From: Paramecium tetraurelia
Taxonomy: Eukaryota > Ciliophora > Oligohymenophorea > Peniculida > Parameciidae
NCBI RefSeq assembly: GCF_000165425.1
Contig: NW_001799000.1
Coordinates: forward strand, 434,001-498,000
Direction of reading: 5' to 3'
Length of the DNA: 64,000 nt
Shown: one piece after another, positions 1-12,885 of the stretch
Layout: each line of letters starts with the position of its first letter
How positions within the stretch are numbered: position 1 is the stretch's first letter
Notes under the pieces: generated by a model
The model's input: the letters and a program-made list of their open reading frames with translations, nothing else
Told to the model about the DNA's origin: nothing
Database searches by the model: none
Made by a program: the position numbers and the translations under genes

Positions 1-179
1 ACGCAAACCTTAAAGTTTACTTTTTAGAGGCTAATATAAATCCAGCACTTTTTACTGAAAATCCCAATCTTAAATAGATTATCCCTTCAGTTGTTGAATA
101 AACTTTAGACATAATTTTAGCAATTTAAAATAATCATTAATATTAGTTGGGAACATTTGAAGAATTAATAATTGAATGA
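1..179 (+). CDS. Tubulin tyrosine ligase-like (TTLL) protein, 3' end only
   Basis: This is the C-terminal ~58 codons of a gene that begins before the window. The third frame is open from base 3 to a TGA at 177-179, with four TAA/TAG codons read as Gln. The string VYFLEANINPAL is the family signature near the end of the TTL/TTLL ATP-grasp fold, where Glu and Asn bind Mg-ATP. It is followed by a short tail with a helical segment around SVVEQTLDIIL. TTLL enzymes add Tyr, Glu or Gly to tubulin tails and are greatly expanded in ciliates, where they modify axonemal and cortical microtubules. The type of modification cannot be told from this fragment. The next gene converges on it from the other strand, its stop lying 154 bp away. 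Confidence 0.85.
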
Positions 180-332
180 TATTGATTTCATAATTAAAAT
201 ATATTGTATAAATTATAAAGCATCAAATCTTCTTTATCTTTACTTATCTCCTTAAGAGATTAGAAATTTTGGAAAATCCCTTAGGAGTCCAAATAATATT
301 CTCTTTAGGTTTCTGATAATAAAGGAATAATA

Positions 333-3300
333 TCATAAAGTGGGAATCTATAATGAATTATCTAGTATTTACAATTAGTTTTATAATCCATACTAAATGA
401 CTAGATCTAATTCCTCTTCACGTTTTTGTTGAGATAGTTTAATAGCTAAATCTTTAATATACTTTTCTTTATTATCAGCTACTGTTAACATCACTTGATC
501 TATTAAATCTAACTAAATATTAACACTCTTAGTACAGTTAATTATGTTTCATTTAAATTGTGATCCAATTCTAAAGTCAAGCGTTCGTGCAAATCCATAT
601 TTAAATATTAAACCTGATCGATTGCATTTTTTGCAATAAACATCTAAGCAATCAATTTTTGCATTTTCTAATCCAATTTACTTGCATTATCAACACACTT
701 TGAAAAGTCATCCACTTATAAATTAATCTTTTTATATTAGATATTAATACACAAAACTCTAGTAATGCATGTTTCAAATGGATAAATGAAATTTCTTATG
801 CCTAATTAATGACAATAAGTTTACTATCATGAATCATTAACTATAATATAATTACAAATTCATTACAATTTTTAATTATCCATTTGGTCTAACCTGTATT
901 TCAGGATATTACCCATCAAGTTAATTAGCTTTTAAAAATTCACAACTTTAAAGTTGGTTTTATGGTGGATCTAATTGGGCTAGAGTAATTGTAATAGCAA
1001 CTTAATTCACAACAATAACCATCTTAATTTGAGTTTAAGTGACATAAAATAATAAGTCTTCCCAGAAATAGCTATCGGTAAGTTGTTCAAATTCAGTTAA
1101 AATGGGGATAAACTATCCATTTTATTTCATGAGAAGAGAAAAGGTCTTCTCATATTAAAATAACAAAAAGGTTTCATTTATGTTGCTAGTCACATTCAAA
1201 GGAGAAATAAACTAATTACCAAATGGAACCAATTAATTGTTTTAAAATTAATAAAATTAACCATTTTTCAATTTTAGTTGTTTAATTTCTGCTTTCAATT
1301 TCTAATCTTCAATGTTGCATTCAGAATTTGTAACAATAAAATAATAACTTTACACTCCAAATACTCTTTCAGGCTATGGCAAGTTATTTATTGAAGCTTT
1401 TAAAAACATTGACTATTTCTTTGTGTGATCAAAACCATAGATTTGGATGACAAAATTAACAATGTTTGAGGAATAGTTGTAAATATTTCTGGAAAACGTT
1501 TTCTAATTAAAGAACCCACTTGTTTGAGACTCAACCTTTTCTTCTATTGTGACATTTTAGTTTCTTTCATTCAAGGGAACAGAAACGATTAGCTCTTCCT
1601 TATATTGATGCCATGCTATGGAGTTGCCTATTCCTGTTGATAGTTGTTCTAATTCACTCAAAAAATGCAAAGTCAATTTGAGATCACTTTCCATCATATC
1701 ATAGTTCAAATTTTTATTATTTATTGAAAGCACAGCATATTGACCATTATTGTTATGGATCACAAAATATCTACCTGATAATGAAATCAAGATTTTAGAA
1801 TCTACATTAAAAAATAATAATGATACCATCCCAAGCATAAGACGTTTAAAATGAAAATATTTTATGTTGTCTACTCATAACGGTCCATTCTTCTTTTTTA
1901 TTTGTGAGTTCTTAAGTAAATTCAGTCAATGTACAAATCACATTTTTACCACTTGTAGATAGATACATCAAATTAGATTAATCAGTTTATTTGTTTAATA
2001 CTTCATATTATTTTAATTGCTCTTAAGAAATATTGGTTAGTTTCTTAAGTAATCCAGTGTCATCTACAAAAGTTTTACTTTAATTTAATGTCAGTGAACA
2101 AACAAAAGTATGATGAAAGCAATATTTCTATAAGATTTCAGAAGCCTGTAGTAAAAACAAGCCATGAGTGGTCGCAACACATAAAAGATTTGACTTCAAT
2201 CTATTGGTTGTTATTGTATTGATCTTAATTTATTTATCAACATCAGACACATTTTTCAAATCTAAAAGTATCACATAATCAAATTTCTTTTATTGCTTTC
2301 CTATCAGATATAAAGCATAAATTTCTGATGATCTTGTATGACCAATATATGTTTAAGAAGGAAAATTAGAATGGCTTATATGAACAAGTTCTTTAATTGG
2401 AATAGGAGGTTTGAATCTATTAATTTCCATTCCATTCAAAGAACTCCATAAAGTAATATAGTTTTCCGTAACTGTGACTATTTAAAAGTCGTATGGGTCA
2501 TATGCTATTGATAAGATCTCTTATCCATTATTGGCAGTCATTAATTGCTTTCCTTTTTTAGACATTAAAAATTTAAATGTTGGTTATTCATTTGCTGTGT
2601 CTGCATTCCAACATGCCATTGTACCATCTAAACTGCTGGCCACAAGACGAGGTCTGTCAAATTAGTTTTATTTATATGATAGCATCTAATTGATACCTTT
2701 TTGATGATATCCCTTCATTGTTTTTACAATTAGATTCTGCTTCAAATCTATAATCTTTACTCCCTCACCTCCTACTGCTATATATTATGAGTCGATAAAT
2801 TCTAAACATTTATTTGAAACACCAATAGGTCCATTTGTTATTAGATCTGAATAATCAGAGCAATATTTGTAGGAATACAATTTATCAGATGTCAGAATCA
2901 TTATGCTATTCTACAAATATAAGGATTAATCATTAAAAAGTCTATAAATAATCTAATTGTCGTGAAATTTCAATTGTTTAACTTCCTACACTCTATCAGG
3001 TTCAATTAATGAAACATTTATTGCTCTCAAGCATGTCTTTTTTTCATAGTCCCAAATCTATAAAATTTGATTTGTTGTATAAAGTAAAAGGAATGGTTAT
3101 ACTAAATGTACTTCTACATACCTAATCCTTATGTTAGACTTTATATCAAATAAAAATTAGAAATTCGGTATTAAATACATAAATTAATCAATAATTTTAT
3201 TTTTCATCGCTAACTTGAAATAAACTATCCTCTAATACACTCTTTTTGCTAGCTAAATTCTAATCGAATGAATATTCAGGATCAAATAAATTCTATTCTC

Positions 3301-3985
3301 CTCTATTATAAAACTAACTACTATGAATAGACATGAATTCTGTAAGTTTTGATGGCTTCATACTCGCTCTAGATGCCTTAACTTGATAAAATAATTAAAG
3401 GTTGAAAACATCCTTATCTTTCTCTAATAATTAAAGTATTTCTAATTCTAAATGAGGACTCTACAATTTAGATTACAATATCTTCTTTATTTTTTCTTAT
3501 AAAATTTGCAAAGGTTACACTTCTTAAATTGGGATAGTTTATATTCCTTAATCAATGGTTTATTTTTTTGGAAATGGAACAATTACAATCTCCTCGCTGA
3601 TTTTTTGGCACTCCTTTTTCTGTTCTTTCATAATAGTTGGGATTTCTTCCTTTTTAATATTTTTTTTTATTGGTGTTTTATCTAGAATTGATTTTATAAA
3701 TTTGAGTAAATTTAAAATCATATTAGACTCTTTATTTGCTATTTTTAAGATATCAACCTTCATTGAATTGTCTAATTTCGAACAATAATGAGCAACTTAA
3801 GTTAAAGTTTCTAAACGAGACACGACTGTTGAGTTTTTTTTAAATTATGGAATTTCTATTTCAGGAAAGTATCTTCGGAGTAGACATAAGAAATGTCTTC
3901 CATCTGACATGCTTTCAATGTTACTTGCCTTCATTTGTGGACATTTCTCATTAACCCACCTTAGGAGTCCCAATCTCACACTCAT
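333..3985 (-). CDS. Long protein: N-terminal CH-like domain, WD40 propeller, coiled-coil tail
   Basis: About 1,200 residues if it is one gene. The start at 3985 gives MSVRLGLLRWVNEKCP, then residues to ~120 that look like an EB1/NN-CH-type calponin-homology fold (tryptophan plus a conserved FLCLLRRYFP helix), suggesting microtubule binding. From about 3.1 kb downwards there are WD-type strands, for example LQIWDYEKKTC and a repeat with ITLWSSLNG. The last ~250 codons are charged and coiled-coil-like and end at a TGA (333-335). A 25-bp intron at about 1795-1820 joins two frames cleanly. The junction near 3.2 kb is unresolved: the N-terminal frame hits TGA and a second frame opens at an internal ATG, so this is either an unrecognised intron or two abutting genes. 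A cytoskeletal or ciliary role is inference. Confidence 0.6.
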
Positions 3986-4163
3986 CCACTTCAAAGTTTT
4001 TATATTATTTATTAATAATTAAACTAAATTAACTTATAAGTTTACTTGTATCTTTTAATTCATTTTTTATTCAAAAATTCACAATTTTACTTTTTAGATT
4101 AATTGTATAAAGAAAAAAATAAATAAATAAAATAATTATTTCAATATTAAAATATCCACCAGA

Positions 4164-5421
4164 TCATAAATTTAATTTCCTGTAATTCTAGATTTTCTTT
4201 ATTAAACAACATACTAATTTTGTGATATGAGAACTATTGTTAGCCAAAAATAATTGTTTTTCATTTTCTAATACTTTTCCATCTTCCTAATTTGTTGGAA
4301 TGGTTTCTGTATAGTCTTAATTGCAAAAGACTTATCCAGTATAACCTTTTTTAAATCTAATACACTGAAAAAATTATTAAAAAATTTACAAGTTTCAAAT
4401 TGGACCTCAATTTCAGAGGACCAATAAAAGTTATTGGATTGATTGTTAATTCAAATAGTTGGAAAAACTTTGTTTTTTCGTTTTACATCTTCTAGAGTTT
4501 ATTAATTTTTAGTTCTCCTTCCTTTTCATGAACATAAAAACCTGGTATTGATAATGATAAGTGTTTGAATTCTTAGGTTTGGTACTATGTATATTTCTTC
4601 GCTTCTCTCCTATTCTTACCTTTTTTCCAATTTAAGTTAGCATTGAAGTTAGGTTTCTCCAAATCCTAAGACATTTAGATTTATTTTGTTTTTTCCTAAT
4701 AAAATTAAGGAGATGGTATATCTTCATAAATTCTGTCTTTCAATTGACTAGGCTTTTGTTTATGAAATTTGAAAATCCCTTCCTCAAATGAATTGTTTTA
4801 TTATTCTTAAAATTAAAAGCTTGCATCTAAAAATTGTTTAATTTTTTTTTATTTTTATTTTTTCTCGTTATTCTTGCATTCAGCAAAACTAATTTCCCCT
4901 TAAAATAAATAATTTCTCTCTTATAAATCTTGATTATCATTTCTAAGCTTATTTCAATGAATTACTTATTTGAATTATAATCAAAGCTGTCCCTCTATTA
5001 AACTTAATTTTTAGATCCTTTTTTTTAAATTGGAATTTCACATTAGAACTAACAATGATTCCCTTTATTGATATTCTTTTCAAGTTCTTATTAGTTATCA
5101 AGACCCCAAGAGTTTCTTTTAGTATTATTATTACTAACAAAGAATTCCTCTCTTATATCATTTCCACTTGATATTAGGTTTTGTTTTATTTTAAGAGGTT
5201 AGGGCTTTGCGATTTTTAGAATTTTGTCAACCTCTTATTCTATTTCATTTGATAGCCAGGATAAATCACTATCATCAAGCCAGAAATTAGGATCTCTACT
5301 TTGATTACACCTAATATTACTATGTAGAAAGAGGAGGTGAATTTAATTCTTAGGTCTTCTGTTCAATCATTTTACCAACTGAATTGTTAATCTTAACTTT
5401 CTTTCCAAAAGAGGTTCTCAT
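4164..5421 (-). CDS. Unrecognised 394-aa protein with three short introns
   Basis: I do not recognise this protein. The start at 5421 gives MRTSFGKKVKINNSV. Three introns of 25, 23 and 25 bp (the first at 5296-5320, the last ending CAG) join four frames into one reading frame of exactly 395 codons ending in TGA at 4164-4166. The exact arithmetic is good evidence of a real gene. Visible features are an acidic Trp-rich patch near residue 40 (DPNFWLDDSDLSWL), a long Gln/Lys/Asn-rich middle, and a C-terminal ~110 residues with alternating beta-like segments (LTINPITFIGPLKL, then LCIRFKKGYTGQV). The latter could be a divergent C2-like fold, but this is a weak guess. There is no signal peptide or membrane segment. 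Confidence 0.6.
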
Positions 5422-5593
5422 ATTGAATTTAAATTTAATAATTTAACTTCTTTCTTGGTTATAAATTATTTCTAATAGATAAATAAACAATAATTATTAT
5501 ACTAAATAAGTACATAATTGCTTATTCGATCAATTATTGATGATGATATCTTGATTACCTCTTGAAATCATAATAAACCTAAATAATAGTTTA

Positions 5594-7113
5594 ATGAAAT
5601 TTATATATAATTTAAGCATTTTAGGAGATATTCTGCTATTTAAAAAAAGAAGGTATTTGACAGATGGAGTAAATGAATTATTTGATGATAATATTAAATT
5701 TAACCTAAACATATTTCAAAATGATATTTATTTATTCAATTATGAGTTTATTACATTAATATCTGTGATTAATTTATTTTAATTAATGAGGTAATAAAAG
5801 GATGGTCTTTTTTGTCAAAGCCAGTTATATGTAAAAGAACTATGTGAATCATTAAATGTTTTAGAATTTTTAGATGATTAAGCTAATTTGAGTATAAGTC
5901 AATCTTTTCAACCAGAAAATTAGTAATTATCTAATAAAGGCAACAAAAATGAAAATTTAACTAAAAGTAGACCTTAAGCGTAATAATCTAGTTTATAGTA
6001 AACAGAGAAATAAAATAAAATCCGTATGGATCTGAATGGGCAAATAAAGTGCTAGAAACATAATTCGGGGTTCATTTATCTCAAATAACTCAAAGAAAAA
6101 GGCCTAAATGGATCATAAAAAAATTGAAACCTGTAGAAAACGATGATAATAATGAAAAATAACATTCTCGATTGATTAATGTATTGAAAACGTTTATTTT
6201 AAGGATTAAAAAAGTCAAGAAAGGTTATATCGAAAAATAACTTCAAAATCAAATAACAGAGAAGTAGATAGCGTAGTTAAAAATTATCGACAATCTTTTA
6301 GTAGGCTTAGATAGCCTTTACCTACTTTTGGAATAAATTTCGTTCAAAAATTGGATTAATAAAAATATGATTATATTTTATGAATTTGTAAAAAATCTTC
6401 AGAGTCAATTTGTTTCCATCAATTTTTCATATTGTAATTGTTATTTTAATGACAAATAAATGCAATCAATTTTTATTATAGATAAATATATCTTTTTTAG
6501 ATTATGAATCAAAAATAAAAACTTAGATAAAAAGAGATCATATCAGTCTAAAGATTAGAAAATGAAAAATTAAGTGTTATATTGAAGACGAACATATCAT
6601 TAGAACATTATGCTGAATTTACAAATTAAAATATCATAATATAGATATTATTGATCAGTATGAAACTTTCCTAAAAAGCAATTTTGGAGAAAGGATTTCT
6701 TCATCATGATTTTGAATTGTATTATCATCCTATAAATAATTTTCTTACTTTGAGACTAAGAACTGCATACTTTGTATTGCTTTTTAATAATTTTTTGGCA
6801 TTTTCAATTATTCTATCATAGTATTTAAATCATTAAGATTCAGGTCTGGATTTTATACAAATTGTATGACTTACTTAGGACAACTAGCTAGATTATGAAA
6901 TGGGAGGTAGGTGAGAGACATAAAGTCGTTAAATATATATTTATAAATTTTATAATATATGTTCAAGAATCAAAGGAATTATTTAGATTTTTATTCCCAA
7001 TTATTTCGGCGATTTCTTAATTATCAACTTTTTCATCAGTATGTATCTCTTTTACTATGATTTCACAACTCTATTTTATAGAAGAGAGAACTACTATTAC
7101 CGAATAGAATTGA
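5594..7113 (+). CDS. Unrecognised protein, multi-exon
   Basis: The frame opens at ATG 5594 (MKFIYNLSILGDILLFKKRR). A 32-bp GT...TAG intron around 5.97 kb leads into a frame containing NPYGSEWANKVLETQFGV and a basic stretch. Further open segments follow, linked by likely introns near 6.45, 6.87 and 7.05 kb, with the last reaching TGA at 7111-7113. The composition is Lys/Asn/Gln/Ile-rich, with predicted helices and no clear domain. The later part has long hydrophobic runs (for example YFVLLFNNFLAFSIIL) that may be membrane-associated. Only the 5' half is well supported. The chain of small introns in the 3' half is a by-eye reconstruction, and a decaying gene cannot be excluded. Confidence 0.4.
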
Positions 7114-7335
7114 AAATTTGAAGGGATATAAAGTCAATGACTATTAATGAACTATCGAAATTTAATCTGTTAATCAAATAATAATAATGAATGATCTTTA
7201 AAACTTATCTATTTTTTAAAAATTAAAATAACATATTTAATAATTTGAATCTGCTCAACATAATATAAGATATAAATCCAATTAAGAATTGATTGGTTAA
7301 AATAAAATTGGAAGTATATTTAATATAAAGAAAAA

Positions 7336-8530
7336 TCAAAATATTAATTGTTCTAACCCAAGTAGTTAGTTAATTTTATCTAATGTATTCTCATCACAAC
7401 ACTTTGGAGGATCTTCCTCATTTTTCTAATCTAATTATCATAAAATATAGTACTAGTGAATTGTAAATTAGGATAAATTTTTCAACTCCCAATTATTCTT
7501 CAAGATCCATTCTCATTTTTTCAATTTAATCTGCTAGGGATTCACCAACAAACTTTTATTCACTCTAATAATGTCTTATTTTTTCAGAGTGCTTCTCATA
7601 TTTATTGATTTATCCTGAAATAAATTGAATCTTTTGTAAATTATAAGTTTTTCTTTGCAAAAATTCATTCCTGGATTTTCTAACTATTCTATAATCTAAT
7701 ATCTGATTGATAGTAAGTCTTTTCTAAGGATCTGTATTTAATATATCCTTCAATAATTAAATCAGTTCTTAGGAATAAAATGTAGGCACAGGTTAATATT
7801 TTCCATTGATAATTTTCAAAAATAGACCTTCCATAGCTTTAAATATTAAATATAATCATACTTTTTGCATCAAATGCATGTTTTAATGCCATCATTTCAT
7901 ATAGCATGCAACCTAAACTCCAAATGTCTGATTTAAAGTCATAAGGTATTCTTTAACATACTTCTGGACTGATATAGTATGGAGTTCCTATAGCAGTTTA
8001 GCAAAGATCTTCAGAATTGATTAATGATTTAGCGATTCCAAAATCACCTAGCTTTATTTCTCCTTTTGAAATGAAAATATTTTGAGTTTTGATATCTCTA
8101 TGTATGATTCGTCTATCGTGGATGTATTTGACAGCCAGACAAATTTATGTGAACCAATCTATAATTTATGACTCTTTCAAATGTTCCTATTTTTATTTTT
8201 GTTATTCAAGTCTTTGATGTAATGTTCCTTCTTCTGCATAATCCATGACAATACACAAATATTTACTAAGTTAGATAATTTAACTTACTTTCTGTCTACA
8301 AAAGATTCTCTGTATTCAATAATGCAGGGATGATGCAAATTCTTCAACACATCTATTTCATTAAGTGCATTTTCTTTTTCTTTGATGTCGAATTTAGACG
8401 CATCTATTATCTATAATAGCCTTCAGATTACCTTCATGATATAAAATTTTCTATCCTATTTATTTTAAACCAATATAGCTTGTCCATAACTACCTTTTCC
8501 CTTTAATTCTATCTTCCTATAGCGTTCCAT
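7336..8530 (-). CDS. NIMA-related (NEK) serine/threonine protein kinase
   Basis: The start at 8530 gives [17 protein letters not shown], which holds the glycine loop (GKGSYG) and, after about 10 residues, the ATP-binding Lys in YIMKV. Downstream are HRDIKTQN (catalytic loop), DFGIAKSL (Mg-binding Asp), a short activation loop and [11 protein letters not shown], the pattern typical of NEK kinases. The kinase domain covers roughly residues 4-260. A short Glu/Lys-rich coiled tail ends at [19 protein letters not shown] before TGA at 7336-7338. At least three small introns are needed, one about 23 bp near 7.45 kb. NEKs are expanded in ciliates and control ciliary length, basal bodies and the cell cortex. 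The exact paralogue cannot be assigned. Confidence 0.85.
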
Positions 8531-8760
8531 TAATCTGTTTTTAACTGTTAAATAATAAATAAAATTTAAGTCATTTAATTACACCTCAACTTTATAAATC
8601 TAATTGAATTGCCATATGAAAACTTAACCAAAACTAATTAGAGTCTTGACCTAAAATATCATTTTATTTAACATAAAATTCATCATCTAAGTTAATACTT
8701 GAGATTCAGTTATTTGATTCATAAATCCCTTTAAATTATCAAAATTTCATAATTTATTAA

Positions 8761-10486
8761 ATGGAAAACAAGGAAGAACAACTCCAACTTGAAGTCACAA
8801 TTGTAGAATTATCATCTGATTCTACTTTGTCCCAATTGTTAGGGTTTCAGATTAAATCAAGTATCAAATTATCCTATTGTTTAGACCATGCAACAATTAC
8901 AACAACCTCATATGAAATATGCAAAGGGTTGAATCCAATCAATGAATCCCATTTAATTTCTCTAGAAAATAGATCTAATGACTTGAACTACAATAAATTG
9001 GAGCTCATCCTTCTTTTGAACAATGAGGTTGCAGGAAGAGTATAATCTAATTTAACCCGATTAATAAATTCTAAATTTGAGCTTCAATATGATAATGATC
9101 CATAAGCGGAGATTGAGGAAGAAGTATTCTTAAATGACAATCAAATATCCAATCTAAAAGTTAAGTTAAGACTAAAAGTCCTAAATCCAAATGAAGAATT
9201 TTCATAAAGAACAACCATTAATACAGCATCTTCTGAAAATTAATATGAGCAAAACCTAGTTCTATCTCAGATGAGAGAAGAAATTGAACTTTGGAAATCC
9301 AAATATACCAATATTGTGAAAGAATTAGATTCATTAGGAGATGAATTATTGGCTTTGTCGATTAAAGAAAAAGGAAACTTATATTCATACTTAACTACGG
9401 AGATCAATATATTTAGAAAAATAATGAAATCTAAATTGCAGCATTTCCTCTAAATACACGATAATTAAGTGGATCAAATATATTTATTGAAAAAAGAACT
9501 CAATTCTTACAGATCTAAATTATGTTGCAAAGTATCAATCTTAAAAATTATTATGTAGTGTTCAGAACCCTTTTTGAAAAATAGTTCTTAGAGCCTGTCA
9601 GAAAAAATTCAATACCTCTCCTCAATAATAGACAAGTAAATTTTTAGTTTATTTAAATAGAAAATAAACAGAATACATGTAATTAATGAAATCATTAGAG
9701 GTAGAGAAGTAAGAATAGAAAACCTTATAAAACACTATTAAAATCTTAAATCAACAACAATCTCAACTAAGACAAGCCTTGGCTAAGTCGAAGAAGTAAA
9801 TCGAAGACATCCTCAAACTCTAAGCTTAATAAGAACTAGAAAATTAATAGTTACATAAAGATCTCACAACTAAGACTTAAATCATGATTTAATTAAATAA
9901 ACGACATTTAGAATTGGAGAAATAAAACTCAAAAATGAATTCTGATTTCACAGAAATCATAAATCTATAAAAATAATGGAGTCTATCTATACTCAAATCA
10001 TTTGAAAATGAATCTTCTGAAAAATAACAATTAGTAGATGCCCTAAGTGAATTGAACATCTTAGTAAAATCTCTTACTTCTAAAGAGAACTCAAGTTCAG
10101 ATTCAAAATAAGTTAAGGAATGTCAATGCAAAATTGAACAATATATTCACGATTTTCATTTATAAGTAACTTAATTAGAGCAATTGCTAAATCAATATAG
10201 AATCAAATTCCTAAATTAAAACACAACATCCATTTCTAGAAACACAGATGAATAATTTAAATTTACATTATAATTACCTTTGGAAAATTTAAATGAATAA
10301 GGGATCAAAGATGCAGAAATATCAAAATATTTGAATTACCAAATGGAATAATATGTTTAAAATCTGATTCAATAGAAAGACGATGAGATAACTAAATTAA
10401 AGCAAACAATAGGCGATATGCTCAACCTTGCTTTAGAATTAGGCAATTCAGTGTTAATCGAGTAAATGTAACTCACAGTAATGTGA
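8761..10486 (+). CDS. Coiled-coil protein with possible N-terminal C2-like domain
   Basis: The gene runs from ATG 8761 to TGA 10484-10486, with one 25-bp intron at 9636-9660. Removing it gives exactly 567 codons (566 aa). Residues 1-150 contain beta-strand-like segments (LQLEVTIVELSSDS, LELILLLNNEVAG, LKVKLRLKVLNP) that resemble an N-terminal C2-type module. Residues ~170-540 are Gln/Glu/Lys/Leu-rich heptads typical of a long coiled coil, and the C-terminus includes KLKQTIGDMLNLALELGN. No catalytic motif was seen. C2-plus-coiled-coil proteins are frequent at basal bodies and transition zones, so a structural role there is a reasonable guess only. Confidence 0.75.
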
Positions 10487-10774
10487 GCATTATATGATTA
10501 CGAATGAAATTCATATTTTATATCTGAAAACACACTTCTAATATTAAAAGAAGTTATATTATTATTTATTTCTAAACTTAATATTAAAGAATTCAATATT
10601 ATATTATTAGAGATTTAATGCAAAATCATATAGAAATTTAAATAGATCCTTACCTTGATATATCATATTGATATAGATTTGAATTTGTTTCTTTTGTTTT
10701 CTATTTAGTTTTCGTTCAACTCTCTAAAATTATTTTCATTTATTAAAATTATAATAAAAAAAATAATTTGAAAA

Positions 10775-12338
10775 ATGCAACCAAATGATGAGGATGCACA
10801 GAGATTAAAGGCCAAGTCAGACTTATAATCTGTAACATATATGCAGTGAACAAGATCTTTTTATTAGTGTCAATTATAATGGGCTTTTGTTTTTTATTTA
10901 ATTCGAATATAACATTTGGATGGGATTACAAAATAATTATTGTATATGCATGTACAACATAATTCGCATTTATGATTTCGAAATTGCTTTCCAGTAAAGG
11001 GTATTTGCTATACAATTTTATATTAGCATCAACTCTTATTGTTGTTTTGCTGTACTTGAAAGTGCTATTTTAATAGCTTATTTATTGGGGATCGTCTATA
11101 ATAAAGAAGTCTCCCCAATAAACATTAATTTCATTAGCTATACTCTTCTTATCCTATAATTCGTAATATTGGCAATAACAGTATTAATAAGCAGATAAAG
11201 CTTCGAGAGTGATGCTTAAGATCAATCTAAACAAATCTAAGAAATAGTATATAATTAAGATATCTATATAAGTTAATTGCTGCAATAAAAAGCATAGGTT
11301 CATTGCAGATTGTATTCTTAAGTTTGAAATGGAGTCAATAAATCAATTGGGGTTGGATGCAAACTCTAGTGATTGTTTGGTTTTGCATCGGTACTATGAC
11401 ATTGATTGAGGTATGTTTAATTGTAGATCTGATGTTAAAGTGTTGCAATAATGAACTTTAAAATAAAAAGCAATTAAGTAATAAATATGTTTATTCCTAG
11501 TTTATGGAGGTGCTTGGGTGAACATTGTGATATTAGGATTTATTATCGATACAGGATTAACATTTTTAGGATTAGGTTTGTTATTGGACTATAATGTTGG
11601 ATAAGTAAATTTATATGGTTTCATTGCTTCTATTGTATACTATTTATTTCAGATATTTTTCTATTTGAAAAATTAAGAAGAATTAATGTAATAACATCTA
11701 TAAGTTGTAGCTAATTTTTAAATTTATCAGAAGTCTAGTAGCCAACTCGGCCATCAGAATAGCCTAATGAACAAGTTACATTAAAAGACAGGATTAAATA
11801 GATTCATAGAATTAGCATTAGCAAAGTTCCATAATTTATGGTGAAATTGTCAGCCACTTATTTTAGAAAGTAAGAAATAAATGAGAATCAAAAAAATTAG
11901 AATGAGTTAGGTTCATCTTAGGATAAGAAATTTCGATCAATTAGCTTTTCAGAAATAAAAAAATAAAATGAAATAAAGAAAAGTCCATCTTCGGATTTAG
12001 ATGGGGATTTATCTAAGAAATTTGATTAATTACTATCATCTCCACGTCTAAAATTAGAAGTCAGTGAAAGTATGGCTCCAGAATTATCAAGCAGAGGTCA
12101 ATAGAAATAAAATGCACTATGTCTCGTTTGCTATGAAAAAGAAAGCAATATGATTAATTAACCTTGTGGTCATGGAGGATTTTGTTAAGAGTGCTCAGAA
12201 TAATTATTATCAAAAAGTAATTACTGTATGTTATGTCGAAAACCTGTGACTCACACATTACTAGTGTAAGGAGTTGAGAATCGTGAAAGTTTAGTTGAAG
12301 TTGTAGGAATATATTAAGGAGGATAGAAATAAAATTGA
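10775..12338 (+). CDS. Multi-pass membrane protein with C-terminal RING finger (putative E3 ligase)
   Basis: The C-terminal RING is clear at about 12.12-12.26 kb: CLVCYEKES, then CGHGGFCQECSEQL, then CMLCRKPV. This is a C3HC4 zinc-binding pattern as in ubiquitin E3 ligases, followed by ~25 residues and TGA at 12336-12338. Upstream, from 10.88 to ~11.7 kb, several hydrophobic spans are seen (for example FILASTLIVVLLYL, and WVNIVILGFIIDTGLTFLGL in the later half), then a charged Ser/Gln-rich linker. The 5' end is unresolved. The ATG at 10775 opens a frame that hits TGA after ~25 codons, and no intron of the right length joins it to the membrane frame, whose first ATG is at 10879. Either start may be right. 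Confidence 0.7.
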
Positions 12339-12885
12339 TAACATATTCTATTAATTCATTAATTAATATAAGTCAACCAAAATATAAATTGTTCTTTAAT
12401 ACCTTGGTAATAAATGAGAAATTAATATTGTTTTTTTGAAAATTCAAATAGGCTTTAAATAAAGTTTCAATCTCCCAATTTTTTTATTAATATTAATATG
12501 AATTATTTAGTAATAATATGGAGGATGAAAAGTACTAAATCAGTAATGAATAAAGCTATAAACCTTTGAAATTATAACAATAATAATTTTAATTTAATTT
12601 AGATAATTTTTGGGTTTTCTAAAATTAGGTTCAAAGAAATTTGATATTTTTAAAAAACATACACAAAAAATAGGAATTCTTATCTGGAAAGTTTAAAACA
12701 TCTTCCTTATTGGTTTCTAGCCTATTTCCGTAATTGTTCATATTGAAAAAATTCTATTTTGATTGAGATAAAATAATAAACTAAAACGAACAAAATATAA
12801 TTTAATTCTGTTTATGAGATTGTTACGAATTTATATGGGCACTGCTTCACAATGCATAAAAGGTAGAAACTAAAACAAATATTAA
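12339..12885. other. AT-rich spacer with one possible tiny ORF
   Basis: This 547-bp stretch lies between a plus-strand stop and a minus-strand stop, so it is a convergent 3' region. The only thing visible is an 82-codon plus-strand frame (12518-12766) starting MEDEKYQISNEQSYKP and rich in Gln, Phe and Leu. With TGA as the only stop in AT-rich DNA, such frames arise by chance, so I do not call it a gene. Confidence 0.4.

Noticed and set aside
7113-7335. Possible continuation of the gene at 5.6-7.1 kb
   Set aside because: The sequence contains several closely spaced TGAs in all plus frames and no coding bias; it is treated as spacer.
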